64,000 bases of DNA from Firmicutes bacterium UBA2116 (GCA_002331025.1 DCYG01000024.1:3262-67261); one strand, 5' to 3'. Shown: positions 26,937 through 37,267, counted from the first letter of the stretch. The notes: a model not told the origin generated them from the letters alone. Made by a program: numbers and translations.

Positions 26937-27998
26937 ATGAGAAAATCTAAATTTTTTAAATTAACTGTTATTATGGCAATTTTTGCTTTGATGTTAACTG
27001 CTTGCACAAATCAAGTAAATGAAACTGGTGGAGCTGAACCTTCAGAAACCGAAACACCTGGAGCTGAAACCCCTGAAACTAACGGGGAAGAAAATGAACC
27101 CGCTGAGGCTTTAACTGTTGAAATAACTGATGTTCATGGAACTGTTACCGTTCCTGTAAATCCAAAGAATGTAGTTGCTTTGGATAATAGGACCTTTGAA
27201 ACTTTATCTGATTGGGGAATTGAATTAGCAGCTGTTCCAAAGGCTGTAATGCCTGCAGATTCACCATATGTACAGGATGCGTCAGTTCAGGATATCGGGA
27301 ATCATAGTGAACCAAATCTTGAAATTATAGCAGCAGTAGACCCTGAACTTGTAATTGTCGGTCAGAGATTTGCCAGATTTTATGAAGATATAAAAGCATT
27401 GGTGCCAAATGCAGCTGTTATTGATCTTAATTTTGATGTTTCCGAAGCAGTAGATACACCGGGTGCAAACTTAGTAAACGGACTTAAAAATTCTACAATT
27501 GCTTTGGGGCAAATCTTTGATAAAAATGAAGAGGCTGAACAATTGGCAGCTGATTTTGAGCAAGCTATCGAAGATGCTAAGTCTGCATATAACGGAACGG
27601 ATACAGTTATGAGTGTTGTAGTTTCAGGTGGGAATATTGGTTTTTCAGCACCTCGTTCCGGACGTGTTTGGGGTCCGATGTATGAAATTTTCGGATGGGT
27701 TCCGGCATTGGAAGTTGGTGGCGCTACTTCAGATCATCAAGGGGATGATATCTCCGTTGAAGCTATTGCACAAAGTAACCCTGATTGGATTTTTGTACTG
27801 GATCGTGATGCTGCCGTATCTTCTACGACTGATGCAGTTCCTGCCCAGGATGTTATCGACAATTCACCTGCTTTGCAAAACACAACTGCCGTTGTTGAAA
27901 AAAGAATAGTTTATGCACCAAATGACACTTATACAAATGAATCAATACAAACTTACTTAGAGTTATTTGAAAATCTTGCAAACTCTTTATCTAAGTAG
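26937..27998 (+). CDS. Siderophore ABC transporter substrate-binding lipoprotein (YclQ/FatB/CeuE-like)
   Basis: The 353-residue protein has a lipoprotein signal ending in LTAC with C23 as the lipidated residue. A Pro/Glu/Thr-rich spacer follows (about 25-60), then a class III periplasmic-binding fold with the typical opening VEITDVHGTVTVPVNPKNVV. It resembles the catecholate/petrobactin-type binding proteins YclQ and FatB. The ATG at 26937 follows AAGGAG. It heads a four-gene operon under a Fur box. Ligand identity is inferred. Confidence 0.9.
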   Translation: MRKSKFFKLTVIMAIFALMLTACTNQVNETGGAEPSETETPGAETPETNGEENEPAEALTVEITDVHGTVTVPVNPKNVVALDNRTFETLSDWGIELAAVPKAVMPADSPYVQDASVQDIGNHSEPNLEIIAAVDPELVIVGQRFARFYEDIKALVPNAAVIDLNFDVSEAVDTPGANLVNGLKNSTIALGQIFDKNEEAEQLAADFEQAIEDAKSAYNGTDTVMSVVVSGGNIGFSAPRSGRVWGPMYEIFGWVPALEVGGATSDHQGDDISVEAIAQSNPDWIFVLDRDAAVSSTTDAVPAQDVIDNSPALQNTTAVVEKRIVYAPNDTYTNESIQTYLELFENLANSLSK

Positions 27999-28017
27999 TA
28001 TAAAGGAGTAATACGTA

Positions 28018-29031
28018 GTGCCGAAAAATACAATACAAAAAATAATTGGGGCTGAGAATTCTCAGCCTCCGCGTTTTAATCAAAATAAAATATGGACAAA
28101 ATCTTTTATATCAGCAATTATAGTTGTTATTGTTTTAGGTATTATATCGCTGTTCATCGGAGTTTATGATATATGGGGACAAGATGACGGAAGAAATATG
28201 TTTTTTATAACTCGTGTTCCAAGAACAGTTTCACTAATGCTTACCGGGGCTGCAATGTCGATGTCAGGGCTGGTAATGCAGCTTATTACGCAGAATCGCT
28301 TAGTTGAATCTACCACAACAGGAACTATTGAATGGGCAGGCTTGGGACTTAGTTTTGTTTATTTGGTTATTCCTGCACCGACTTTAGTTCAAAGAATGAC
28401 GGGTGCAATCCTGTTTTCTTTTGTAGGAACGATGATTTTCTTTTGGTTTTTAAGAAGGGTTAAACTTCGTTCATCTTTAATTGTTCCAATTATTGGTATG
28501 ATGCTTGGAGCAGTTATTTCTGCAATCTCCACTTTTATTGGACTCGTTTTTAAAATGACACAAAATATTGAAACGTGGTTTGTAGGTTCCTTTGCATCGG
28601 TTCAAATCGGAAGATATGAGTATTTATGGCTGATTGTTATTGTTACTTTTTTTATTTTTATTTATGCTGATAGGTTGACTTTAGCCGGGTTAGGAGAGGA
28701 TATTACAACAAGTCTCGGACTAAATTATAATAAGATAGTTATTATTGGCACTGCTCTTATTTCTTTTGCAGTTGGAATTGTTGCAGTTGTTATCGGAAAT
28801 TTGCCTTTTTTAGGTTTAATTGTACCAAATATCGTTTCAATGTACAGAGGGGATGATCTCAGGAGCAATTTGCCATGGGTATGTGTGTTAGGAATGGGTA
28901 CTGTAACTGTTTGTGACATAATTTCTAGGACAATTATAATGCCTTTTGAAGTACCGGTCTATTTGATACTTGGAACGGTGGGCGCAGTTGTATTTATTGT
29001 TATTTTATTGAGGCAAAGGAGGATAAGATGA
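28018..29031 (+). CDS. Iron-siderophore ABC transporter permease (YclN/FatD-like)
   Basis: The 337-residue FecCD-family permease has about nine hydrophobic segments, the conserved RVPRTVSLMLTGAAMSMSG region in the first third, and GNLPFLGLIVPNIV near 265. It starts with GTG after AAGGAG. Its stop overlaps the next start by four bases. It forms a heteromeric channel with the following permease. Confidence 0.93.
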   Translation: MPKNTIQKIIGAENSQPPRFNQNKIWTKSFISAIIVVIVLGIISLFIGVYDIWGQDDGRNMFFITRVPRTVSLMLTGAAMSMSGLVMQLITQNRLVESTTTGTIEWAGLGLSFVYLVIPAPTLVQRMTGAILFSFVGTMIFFWFLRRVKLRSSLIVPIIGMMLGAVISAISTFIGLVFKMTQNIETWFVGSFASVQIGRYEYLWLIVIVTFFIFIYADRLTLAGLGEDITTSLGLNYNKIVIIGTALISFAVGIVAVVIGNLPFLGLIVPNIVSMYRGDDLRSNLPWVCVLGMGTVTVCDIISRTIIMPFEVPVYLILGTVGAVVFIVILLRQRRIR

Positions 29032-30044
29032 ACGAAAATGTAAACAGATCAGCCAAGGCTTTTCCTTCTAAGAAAGAAGAAAAGCGTTATTGGACTTTGT
29101 TGATAACATTGATTGCTTTGGGCATCCTTTTTTCCTATGGACTTTTGGTTTATAACAATCCGGTTCCGATAGGTTCTCCTTCTTTTATTCCTGTTGTAAA
29201 AAGAAGAATGACAGCTCTTGTTGCAATGATTATTTCTGCAATTTGTCAGAGTCTGTCAACTGTTGCTTTTCAATCGACTACGAATAACAGGGTTATAACT
29301 CCATCACTTTTAGGATTTGAAGCACTTTATTCAACAATTCATACCAGTACAATGTTTTTCTTTGGCGCTACTACATTTATAAATTTCAGCGGTATTGGAT
29401 CATTTATATTTCAAGTTGGTGTTATGGTCTTGATGTGTTTGATACTTTATGGATGGCTGCTTTCCGGAAAATACGGAGATTTACAATTGATGCTTCTGGT
29501 TGGCATTATTATCGGAACCGGGCTGAGGTCCTTGTCATCTTTTATGAGAAGACTTCTTGCACCGTCTGAGTTTGATGTTTTACTTGCAAGATTGTTTGGT
29601 TCTGTAAATAATGCGGATGCTGAATATTTTCCTGTTGCAATTCCAATTGTAATAATAGCAGCATTGTTACTTCTTATTTTTTCTAAGAAGTTAAATGTAT
29701 TGTCACTTGGGAAGGATGTATGTACTTCCTTGGGAGTTAATAATCAATTCAGTGTAATTTATACTCTCATATTAGTTTCTGTTTTGATGTCAATTTCAAC
29801 GGCTTTGGTTGGACCGCTCACTTTCTATGGATTTTTAGTTGCAACTTTGAGTTATCAGGCGGCGCCGACTTATGATCACAGATACATTTTTCCAATGGCT
29901 CTTGCTATAGGATTTTTGATAATAACCGGAGCGTACTTTCTTATGTATCATGTATTCAATGGTCAAGGCGTAGTTTCAATTATTATCGAAGTGTTTGGCG
30001 GAATAACATTTTTAGCTGTAATTTTAAGGAAGGGAACTTTATGA
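29028..30044 (+). CDS. Iron-siderophore ABC transporter permease (YclO/FatC-like)
   Basis: The 338-residue FecCD-family permease has an N-terminal helix after a basic segment, RRMTALVAMIISAICQSLSTV, and GPLTFYGFLVATLSYQ near 265. It partners with the preceding permease. It overlaps both neighbours by four bases, which indicates translational coupling in the operon. Confidence 0.93.
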   Translation: MNENVNRSAKAFPSKKEEKRYWTLLITLIALGILFSYGLLVYNNPVPIGSPSFIPVVKRRMTALVAMIISAICQSLSTVAFQSTTNNRVITPSLLGFEALYSTIHTSTMFFFGATTFINFSGIGSFIFQVGVMVLMCLILYGWLLSGKYGDLQLMLLVGIIIGTGLRSLSSFMRRLLAPSEFDVLLARLFGSVNNADAEYFPVAIPIVIIAALLLLIFSKKLNVLSLGKDVCTSLGVNNQFSVIYTLILVSVLMSISTALVGPLTFYGFLVATLSYQAAPTYDHRYIFPMALAIGFLIITGAYFLMYHVFNGQGVVSIIIEVFGGITFLAVILRKGTL

Positions 30045-30793
30045 TAAAGATTGATAATGTAAAAAAGGTATATTGTGATGAGGTACAAATAGGACCCGTA
30101 AATATAACAATACCAAAAGCCGGACTTACTTCCTTAATCGGACCGAACGGTGCCGGAAAGTCTACCACGCTTTTGATGATCGGAAGGCTTTTGGATATGG
30201 ATGAAGGGCAAATTAAGGTAGCAAATATAGATATTTCCAAATCCAAATCAGAAGACGTGGCAAAAATTTTAACTATTTTGCGACAAGAAAATCATTTTAT
30301 AACGAGACTTACTGTCAGACAATTGGTTGGATTTGGACGTTTCCCTTATTCAAAGGGAAGATTAACTAAAGATGATGAAGCTATTATTTCTAAATATATA
30401 GATTTTTTAGGTCTGACGGACTTAGAAAACAGATATTTAGACGAGCTTTCAGGCGGTCAAAGGCAAAGGGCATATGTAGCAATGGTTTTGTGTCAGGAGA
30501 CTGAATATGTGCTTTTGGACGAGCCGCTGAACAATCTTGACGTTGCCCGTTCTGTTCAAATGATGGAGCATTTGAGGTATGCTGCTAATGAATTCAGAAG
30601 AACAATTCTGACCGTTATGCATGATATAAATTTTGCAGCCAAATATTCCGATAGAATCTGCGCAATGAAAAATGGGCAAATTGCTGCTTTTGGAACGGTA
30701 GAAGAGGTTATGGATCCGGAAATTTTGACAGATATTTTTGAAACGAAAATAGAAATTATCGATGGTCCTAATGGACCGGTAGCAATTTATTAG
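30041..30793 (+). CDS. Iron-siderophore ABC transporter ATP-binding protein (YclP/FatE-like)
   Basis: The 250-residue ATPase has Walker A GPNGAGKST (about 34-42), the Q-loop LRQENHF, the signature LSGGQRQRAYVAM, Walker B VLLDEPLNNLD and the switch His in VMHDINFA. It powers uptake through the two permeases. It is the last gene of the Fur-controlled operon. Confidence 0.95.
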   Translation: MIKIDNVKKVYCDEVQIGPVNITIPKAGLTSLIGPNGAGKSTTLLMIGRLLDMDEGQIKVANIDISKSKSEDVAKILTILRQENHFITRLTVRQLVGFGRFPYSKGRLTKDDEAIISKYIDFLGLTDLENRYLDELSGGQRQRAYVAMVLCQETEYVLLDEPLNNLDVARSVQMMEHLRYAANEFRRTILTVMHDINFAAKYSDRICAMKNGQIAAFGTVEEVMDPEILTDIFETKIEIIDGPNGPVAIY

Positions 30794-30806
30794 TTTTAAA
30801 AGAAAA

Positions 30807-30837
30807 ATAGAGTTTAGATTTAATTTCTAAACTCTAT
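30807..30837. terminator. Palindromic terminator between the siderophore operon and the PBP gene
   Basis: ATAGAGTTTAGA and TCTAAACTCTAT form a perfect 12-base-pair stem. The T-run lies on the minus-strand side, so it best serves the PBP gene. It may act on both transcripts. Confidence 0.8.
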
Positions 30838-30849
30838 CAAAGACCATCC

Positions 30850-30904
30850 GTACTTACAGCATAGGCGATTATCACCGAATATAAAATTTGGTGTCAGTCG
30901 CTTA
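30850..30904. repeat. Dispersed palindromic element, copy B2
   Basis: GTACTTACAG then a hairpin with arms TAGGCGATTATCACCGAAT (30862) and ATTTGGTGTCAGTCGCTTA (30885). It matches copy B1 at 21479 and ends exactly on the stop codon of the PBP gene. Confidence 0.6.
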
Positions 30905-33900
30905 ATTTTCTATTGATTCTAAAATATCATCTAATGCGGAACCGCCGTTATTATTCCCGTTCCCGTTCCCGCTATTACCATCGCTATTACCATTACCGTT
31001 ATTACCATTGTTTTCGTTATTTCCTGACTCGATCAAATCATCTATAATATCATCTGAAGAATCTTCATCATCTTCATTATCACCGTTATTATTTCCCGGA
31101 TTTTCTTCATTCATCCATTGATCATAATGCCACTTAGTATGGTAGGTGCACATCTTTGTGGGAACCTGATATTTATAATCCTCTGTTAAATAACCCGAAA
31201 ATCCTAACTTATCAACAGTTACTCCCATTACATGAACCACTTGACCGTTATTATCAAACTCAACCTGACCGGCATAAATTTGTCTTAATTCATCTAAAGA
31301 AAATACTATTTTATCCTCTAATACTTGCTGATAAAGCTTTTTAGCTTCGTAATTGTCAGATTTAGCCTCCGGATCGAAAAGAGGATTTCTCATAATAAAT
31401 ACTCTTTCTTCAACTAAGTTACCCGGACAGTAAGGTGATTTAAGCATATTGGAGCTTGTGCATATTTCAACTTTTACATGAACATCGCATATTTCGGTTG
31501 GCTGTGTACCCGGTACAAAATATTCAGTTATAATCTGACTGCCGCGTTGATCATGAGCGCACAGCTCACCGGGCAATTTGCCTGACTGGCTGCAAACCTG
31601 TACAGGTATCAAATTAGGATTTATACCGATTTTTGCAGCAGGCAATCCCTGATGTATAGGAGTCATAATTCCTGACCACAGACTTGCGGTAACACCACTG
31701 TCTCCTGACAGCTTCATCTGAACATTATCATTTCCAACCCAAACTCCTCCTACATAATAAGGGGAGAAGCCAACAAACCAAAAATCTCCGTTTGCCTGTG
31801 TTGTCCCTGTCTTACCGGCTACCTCAATACCCATTTCAGCAGGAAGCTTTGCTTTGTAGGATAATCCCGGATTAACGGTACTTCTTAAAATATCCTTCAT
31901 CAATGAAGCAACCTCAGGAGTAACCACGACGTGAGTTTCAGGTATTTTTTCTAAAATAGTTTCTCCCTTGCTATTAACAACCTTTGTATATGCATGCGGT
32001 TCAACATATACACCATCATTAGCGATAGCACCGTAAGCGGCTGTCATTCCCAAAGGAGTAAATCCCTTTGTTAATCCGCCCAATGCAAGAGAAGCTAAGT
32101 TTACATCGTTATTAGTAGGGTTTTCTGCTGGTGAAACAAATGTATCCTTTTCCGGATTATTCGTATTAATTAAACCAAGCTTGGTTAATGAATTCATAGC
32201 AGCTTCAGTACCTATTGTTTCAAGCATAGTAACAGCATTTGTATTAATTGATTGTTCAATTGATTTACGAAGTGTAGTTATACCATGGTACTTAATTTCT
32301 CTGTGTTCGTACCAGTTTTTTGGCCACCTTTCACCCTTTTCATTATATTTTGGAAGGTCATCAAGAATATAGGCTGCCGTATATCCCATATCAAGTGCCG
32401 GGAGGTATACGGACAATGGTTTTATTGTAGAGCCAGGTTGTCTTGCCGCATCCACCGCACGGTTGAATGTCTTGCTTCCTTCAATATCTCTGCCTCCGAT
32501 CAGCGCTTTTATTTTTCCCGTTTTGTAATCTAAAATAACAGTGGCTGATTGCGGCTGTACGATACCCTTCTCCTGGAAGAAGAAATATCCTTCTTCAATT
32601 CTCAATACATTGTCGCTGCCAACCTTGAACATTTCAGTGCTTTCAGAGTTTTTTTCCAGATAGCTTTTAGGTATTTTAAAGCTTCCCTTTGTTCCCTTCT
32701 TTTCAAGAACTTCAAAGTTGTTTCCTATGTTGAGAGCACCAATACTGTGTGAAACAAAGTTCAATTTATCATCAACAGTATAAGCATCTACTATATCAAT
32801 TAAAGAAGCGTAAATATCAAATTTCTTGGAATTAATGATTAAATTACCGTCATTATCGTAACTGTATTCATCAGGGTTTAAGTAAACGGCGTTATTTCCA
32901 TCCATTATGTTGTCCTTAGCATAATAAATGAGCTGACCGTTTTCGTTTAATATATTTAAGTCAGTGTCAAGCATACCCGTTCCCTGACCTTGTGACCATC
33001 TGAAGTATCTCCAGTCCTGTGCCACCGGATTATCCCCGGATGGCTCTTTACCCAACAATAACGTTGAAAAGTTATCATATGAATCTTCAAGGGATTTCTG
33101 CATATTAACATCGAGAGTTGTTGTGATTGTCAGACCGCCCTTGTAAAGGATGTTTTCTGCTTCTTCATACGTCTTGCCTTGTGCTTCCATTATATCTTCC
33201 ACGACCTTTTCCTTTACATAATCCATAGGTGAGGAGGATATACCTTCTATTTTAGTCTGACCAGGATTTAACGCAACACGCATATCCACCGACATTGCTT
33301 CATCGTACTCTTCCTGTGATATAGACCCAAGCTCCAGCATTTTATTTAGTACTGCCAGCTGGCGGTTTTTAGCGTTTTCGTTGTATACACACGCATATTG
33401 AACAGAGCCGATATATACATAGCCTATGATATCTTCCTGCGGGATATCATCTATATTGTTCAGATTGTATCTGTTGAACAGAGCATATGCAGGACCCTTT
33501 GCAGCTCCTGCGAGCATAGCACTTTCCGCAAGCGTTAATTCACTTACATCCTTTGAAAAATATGTGTATGCAGCGGTCTGAACACCATAAGCACTTTGAC
33601 CTAAAGGAATGGTATTTAAATAACCCTCCAGTATCTGATCTTTCGAAAGCTTCCTTTCCACCTGCGTTGCAATATACATTTCCTGTATTTTACGTTCCCA
33701 CAACTTATCGCTTGTTAAGTACAGATTTTTAACGAGCTGCTGTGTTATGGTGCTTGCGCCCTGACTCGTCAGATCTCCAACTCTGACATTGTGTAAAAGT
33801 GACCCAAAAATACGCTTTATATCTATACCGAAGTGAGTTCTGAAACGTTCATCCTCAATGGCAATAAAAGCATTTTGCAAATTTTTCGGTATACTGCTCA

Positions 33901-34225
33901 ATTTTATGATTTCCCTGTTTTCATTGGGGTCGTGAATTTGCTCTATTACATTTCCTTCTTCATCAACTATCACTGAGCTTTCCGATAAAGTATTCAGTAC
34001 ATTTGATGTGTCAATTTCAGGTGCACTTTTTATTATTCCCAGAACCATACCGGCAATTGAACCGCCAACTATTATTAAAGCAACAAAAATAATAAGTAAT
34101 GTTATTTTCAGAACAAGAATCCTTTTCTTATTTTTCTTTTTACTTTTCTTTTTATTACCGTTTTTATTTTCAACTGATTCATTATTTTTTTTAACTACAT
34201 TATTTTGCTTATTTTCTTTTGACAT
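30902..34225 (-). CDS. Penicillin-binding protein 1A family (transglycosylase/transpeptidase)
   Basis: This 1107-residue class A PBP has a Lys/Asn-rich cytoplasmic head (1-36), one membrane helix (about 37-62), and a GT51 glycosyltransferase domain with EDERFRTHFGID and GASTITQQLVKNLYL. The transpeptidase domain has PGSTIKPL (active-site Ser near 598), the SxN region SINTNAV and KTGTTQANGDFWFVG near 802. An extra C-terminal region of about 250 residues ends in a low-complexity Asn/Gly/Asp tail. It polymerizes and cross-links peptidoglycan outside the membrane. It is divergent from hflX. Confidence 0.95.
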   Translation of the reverse strand: MSKENKQNNVVKKNNESVENKNGNKKKSKKKNKKRILVLKITLLIIFVALIIVGGSIAGMVLGIIKSAPEIDTSNVLNTLSESSVIVDEEGNVIEQIHDPNENREIIKLSSIPKNLQNAFIAIEDERFRTHFGIDIKRIFGSLLHNVRVGDLTSQGASTITQQLVKNLYLTSDKLWERKIQEMYIATQVERKLSKDQILEGYLNTIPLGQSAYGVQTAAYTYFSKDVSELTLAESAMLAGAAKGPAYALFNRYNLNNIDDIPQEDIIGYVYIGSVQYACVYNENAKNRQLAVLNKMLELGSISQEEYDEAMSVDMRVALNPGQTKIEGISSSPMDYVKEKVVEDIMEAQGKTYEEAENILYKGGLTITTTLDVNMQKSLEDSYDNFSTLLLGKEPSGDNPVAQDWRYFRWSQGQGTGMLDTDLNILNENGQLIYYAKDNIMDGNNAVYLNPDEYSYDNDGNLIINSKKFDIYASLIDIVDAYTVDDKLNFVSHSIGALNIGNNFEVLEKKGTKGSFKIPKSYLEKNSESTEMFKVGSDNVLRIEEGYFFFQEKGIVQPQSATVILDYKTGKIKALIGGRDIEGSKTFNRAVDAARQPGSTIKPLSVYLPALDMGYTAAYILDDLPKYNEKGERWPKNWYEHREIKYHGITTLRKSIEQSINTNAVTMLETIGTEAAMNSLTKLGLINTNNPEKDTFVSPAENPTNNDVNLASLALGGLTKGFTPLGMTAAYGAIANDGVYVEPHAYTKVVNSKGETILEKIPETHVVVTPEVASLMKDILRSTVNPGLSYKAKLPAEMGIEVAGKTGTTQANGDFWFVGFSPYYVGGVWVGNDNVQMKLSGDSGVTASLWSGIMTPIHQGLPAAKIGINPNLIPVQVCSQSGKLPGELCAHDQRGSQIITEYFVPGTQPTEICDVHVKVEICTSSNMLKSPYCPGNLVEERVFIMRNPLFDPEAKSDNYEAKKLYQQVLEDKIVFSLDELRQIYAGQVEFDNNGQVVHVMGVTVDKLGFSGYLTEDYKYQVPTKMCTYHTKWHYDQWMNEENPGNNNGDNEDDEDSSDDIIDDLIESGNNENNGNNGNGNSDGNSGNGNGNNNGGSALDDILESIEN

Positions 34226-34525
34226 ATTAACCTCCGCTAAAAATGAACTTTAGTTGAATCAATACAATCTAATATTGTCAAAGATTTTAAGTTCTAAAAC
34301 ATTATATAATAGAAATAGTGCGAAATCAATAGTTTTAATAATCGCTCACTTTTAGTTATGTACAAATAAAGTAATTGTAACCAAATAATTAAAATAATTT
34401 TTCAAGTTACAAAAATAACAATATTGTTGAGATATAGCTCGTTTAAAAATAATTATTGTGTATTTTATATTAATATGTGGTAAAATATGTACGACCCAAA
34501 TCAAAAAGAAAATAACGGAGGATAC

Positions 34526-35800
34526 ATGGAAAAAGAAAGATGTCTGTTAATAGCGGTAGAGTTATCAAACGAAAAAGAAACAAACGACATGGAGGAGCTG
34601 AAACTGCTTGTTGAAGCTGCGGAAGGTGTCGTGATTTCAAGTATCGTCCAAAATAAGCAGTCAATAGATAACAGATACTATGTAGGACAGGGAAAGATTG
34701 AAGAAATTGCAAATTACGTCAAAGAGCTTGAAATAGATACCGTAGTTTTTAATGATGAACTGAGCGGCTCACAAATAAGGAATATTGAAGAAGTAGTTGA
34801 TGCAAAGGTTATTGACAGAACTAATTTGATACTTGATATTTTTGCAAAAAGAGCACTTACAAAGGAAGGACAGCTGCAGGTTGAATTGGCTCAGCTTAAA
34901 TACAGCTTGCCAAGATTAATAGGCTTAAACAAAAATTTGTCAAGATTAGGAGGAGGCATCGGAACAAGAGGACCCGGTGAACAAAAATTAGAGCTTGACA
35001 GAAGAAGGATAAAGGAAAAGATATCCGATATTCAAAACAATCTTGACGAGTTAGGAAAGGTGAGAGAAACAAAAAGAAAAAAAAGAATGAAGGATCAAAT
35101 TCCGATCATTTCGATAGTCGGTTATACGAATGCAGGAAAATCAACGTTGTTAAATGCATTGGTGGAAAGTGAATACAGTGAAGAAGAAGCGGAAAATAAA
35201 AAGGTATTTTCACATGACATGCTGTTTGCAACCCTTGATACAGAGCTTAGGAGAGTAAGGCTGCCCGGAGGAAGAAGAGTTATATTTTCCGATACCGTCG
35301 GCTTTATTAAAAAGCTTCCTACACAAATAGTAGAAGCATTTAAGGGAACACTTGAAGAAATCAAATATGCCGATTTAATAATCCATTTAATTGATATTAA
35401 TGATGAGAATTTGACTTTGCATAAGGAAACAACCACAAAATTAGTAGAGAAGATAGTGGATAAGGATATTCCCATATTGACTGTTTACAATAAAATTGAC
35501 AACATTGTTAACGATAAAATTACAACCGTATCAAGCAACGACATAATTTATATATCTGCAAAAAGCAAGCTCAACATTGATGTTTTATTAAATACGGTTG
35601 ACTATAAAATCAACGGAGAAAAAAATAAGTACTCTCTAAAAATACCAAACAGTGAATTGAAAAATTATTATTGGCTCTATGAAAACAGATTCACCTATAA
35701 TGTTGAATTTGACGGTGAAGGAGTAAGTTTTGACGCAATATTGTATGAAAATGAAAAACAGCAATACAAAAAATATATAACAGGTGAGATAAATGGGTAA
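34526..35800 (+). CDS. hflX: GTPase HflX
   Basis: The 424-residue protein has an N-terminal HflX domain (about 1-165, DNRYYVGQGKIEE-like and NLILDIFAKRALTKEGQLQV). It also has the helical linker RLGGGIGTRGPGEQKLE and a G domain with P-loop GYTNAGKSTL near 198, DTVGFI and YNKID. HflX binds the 50S subunit and rescues or splits stalled ribosomes. The ATG at 34526 follows GGAGG; the upstream frame start at 34487 has none. It overlaps the next gene by eight bases. Confidence 0.95.
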   Translation: MEKERCLLIAVELSNEKETNDMEELKLLVEAAEGVVISSIVQNKQSIDNRYYVGQGKIEEIANYVKELEIDTVVFNDELSGSQIRNIEEVVDAKVIDRTNLILDIFAKRALTKEGQLQVELAQLKYSLPRLIGLNKNLSRLGGGIGTRGPGEQKLELDRRRIKEKISDIQNNLDELGKVRETKRKKRMKDQIPIISIVGYTNAGKSTLLNALVESEYSEEEAENKKVFSHDMLFATLDTELRRVRLPGGRRVIFSDTVGFIKKLPTQIVEAFKGTLEEIKYADLIIHLIDINDENLTLHKETTTKLVEKIVDKDIPILTVYNKIDNIVNDKITTVSSNDIIYISAKSKLNIDVLLNTVDYKINGEKNKYSLKIPNSELKNYYWLYENRFTYNVEFDGEGVSFDAILYENEKQQYKKYITGEING

Positions 35801-36437
35801 TTACAAATCTGTCCATAAAATGGGGAGAGATGAAATAATTATTAACAAATCTAAATTTATAGGAACCTCAGCCCCTGTGGAAAATGAAGAGGAAGCGCTT
35901 GGTTTTATAGATTCTGTCAGAAAAGAATTTAAGGATGCCAGCCACAACTGCTATGCATATGTCATCGGAGAAAACAAAAATATCCAAAGATATTCAGACG
36001 ATAAGGAACCGTCAGGCACTGCAGGTATGCCGATACTTAATGTTATAAATCAAGAAAATTTAATTAATACGGCAGTGGTTGTAACAAGGTATTTTGGTGG
36101 CGTTATGCTTGGAGCAGGAGGATTAGTACGAGCATATACAAAGGGAGCTAAAATAGGTCTCGAAAGCGGAATTATAGTAGAGAAAAATTCATACTATGAT
36201 GTATCCTTTAATTTAGATTATACGCTTCTTGGTAAAATGGACAATGATTTGCAGAAAAATAATATAATAATTAAGGACAAGATATATCTGGAAACAGTTA
36301 AATACAGTTTATTAATTAAGGATGACGAAATTGAAAATATCAAAACGTTATTAAATGAAATTACTAACGGTAAAATTGATATAAATATCGGACATCCGGC
36401 TTATTATTCTGTTGCAGATGGAAAAATTATATTATAA
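35793..36437 (+). CDS. YigZ/IMPACT (UPF0029) family protein
   Basis: The 214-residue protein has the IMPACT domain signature: ASHNCYAYVIG, DDKEPSGTAGMPIL, VVTRYFGGVMLGAGGLVRAYT, then a C-terminal DUF1949-type domain. The family is linked to translation and stress control, though the bacterial function is unsettled. It overlaps hflX by eight bases and is probably translated by coupling. Confidence 0.92.
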   Translation: MGNYKSVHKMGRDEIIINKSKFIGTSAPVENEEEALGFIDSVRKEFKDASHNCYAYVIGENKNIQRYSDDKEPSGTAGMPILNVINQENLINTAVVVTRYFGGVMLGAGGLVRAYTKGAKIGLESGIIVEKNSYYDVSFNLDYTLLGKMDNDLQKNNIIIKDKIYLETVKYSLLIKDDEIENIKTLLNEITNGKIDINIGHPAYYSVADGKIIL

Positions 36438-36442
36438 AATAT

Positions 36443-36471
36443 TTGAAATAAATATTATTGTATGATAAAAT
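36443..36471 (+). promoter_or_regulatory. Putative yebC promoter
   Basis: TTGAAA (36443) and TAAAAT (36466) are spaced 17 bases, within the short gap before yebC. Confidence 0.55.
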
Positions 36472-36508
36472 ATCTCGTTAAAATTGATAAGGTAAGGAGG
36501 AGGTTAAT

Positions 36509-37255
36509 ATGTCAGGACATTCAAAATGGTCTAATATAAAGAATCGTAAAGGAAAACAGGACGCATTAAAGGGCAAAATATTTACTAAATTAGCAAGAGC
36601 CATAACCGTTGCAGTAAGAGAAGGTGGTGCTGATGCTGACTATAATTCATCATTGGCAACCGCAATAGAAAAAGCAAAGGCGCAAAATATGCCAAATGAT
36701 AATATAGACAGAGCAATTAAGGCAGGCTTGGCGGCGGCATCAGGCGAAAACTATGAGACAATCACTTATGAAGGATACGGACCGAGCGGTACTGCCTTTA
36801 TGGTTCAGTGCTTGACAGACAATAAAAACCGTACGGCAGCAGATATCAGGCATTATTTTTCAAAAAACAACGGAAATTTAGGAACAACAGGATGCGTAGG
36901 ATATTTGTTTGACAGAAAAGGTGTAATATCCATAGAAAAAAATGATGGTATCGACGAAGAAACGGTAATGATGGCTGCTTTAGATGTCGGTGCGGATGAT
37001 TTCGAAACTCAGGACGACAGCTATGAAATTACGACAGCACCCGAAGATTTCATAAAAGTGTTAAACGGTTTAAAAGAAGCAGGATATGAAAACCTAAAAG
37101 GAGATATCATGTATATTCCGCAAACCTATGTAAAGGTAGAGGATGAAGAAAATGTTAAATTTCTTAACCGCCTGATAGAATCATTGGAAGATAGCGACGA
37201 TGTGCAGGAAGTCTACCACAACTGGGATGAGCCGGAAGAAGAGGAAGAAGAATAA
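36509..37255 (+). CDS. yebC: YebC/PmpR family transcriptional or translational regulator
   Basis: The 248-residue protein begins MSGHSKWSNIKNRKGKQDA, the family's defining start. It continues with MPNDNIDRAIKAG, YEGYGPSGTAFMV, NGGNLG-like NNGNLGTTGCVGYLF, and the C-terminal acidic tail. YebC proteins act as DNA-binding regulators in some bacteria, and some family members aid translation of proline-rich stretches. The ATG follows AAGGAGG. A bidirectional terminator separates it from mntP. Confidence 0.95.
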   Translation: MSGHSKWSNIKNRKGKQDALKGKIFTKLARAITVAVREGGADADYNSSLATAIEKAKAQNMPNDNIDRAIKAGLAAASGENYETITYEGYGPSGTAFMVQCLTDNKNRTAADIRHYFSKNNGNLGTTGCVGYLFDRKGVISIEKNDGIDEETVMMAALDVGADDFETQDDSYEITTAPEDFIKVLNGLKEAGYENLKGDIMYIPQTYVKVEDEENVKFLNRLIESLEDSDDVQEVYHNWDEPEEEEEE

Positions 37256-37267
37256 TTGTTTTATAAA

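Noticed and set aside
30950..31020. Tandem repeat encoding Asn/Gly at the PBP end, considered as a CRISPR-like or satellite repeat
   Set aside because: It is in-frame low-complexity coding sequence for the PBP tail; no spacers are present, and no CRISPR array is seen anywhere in the window.
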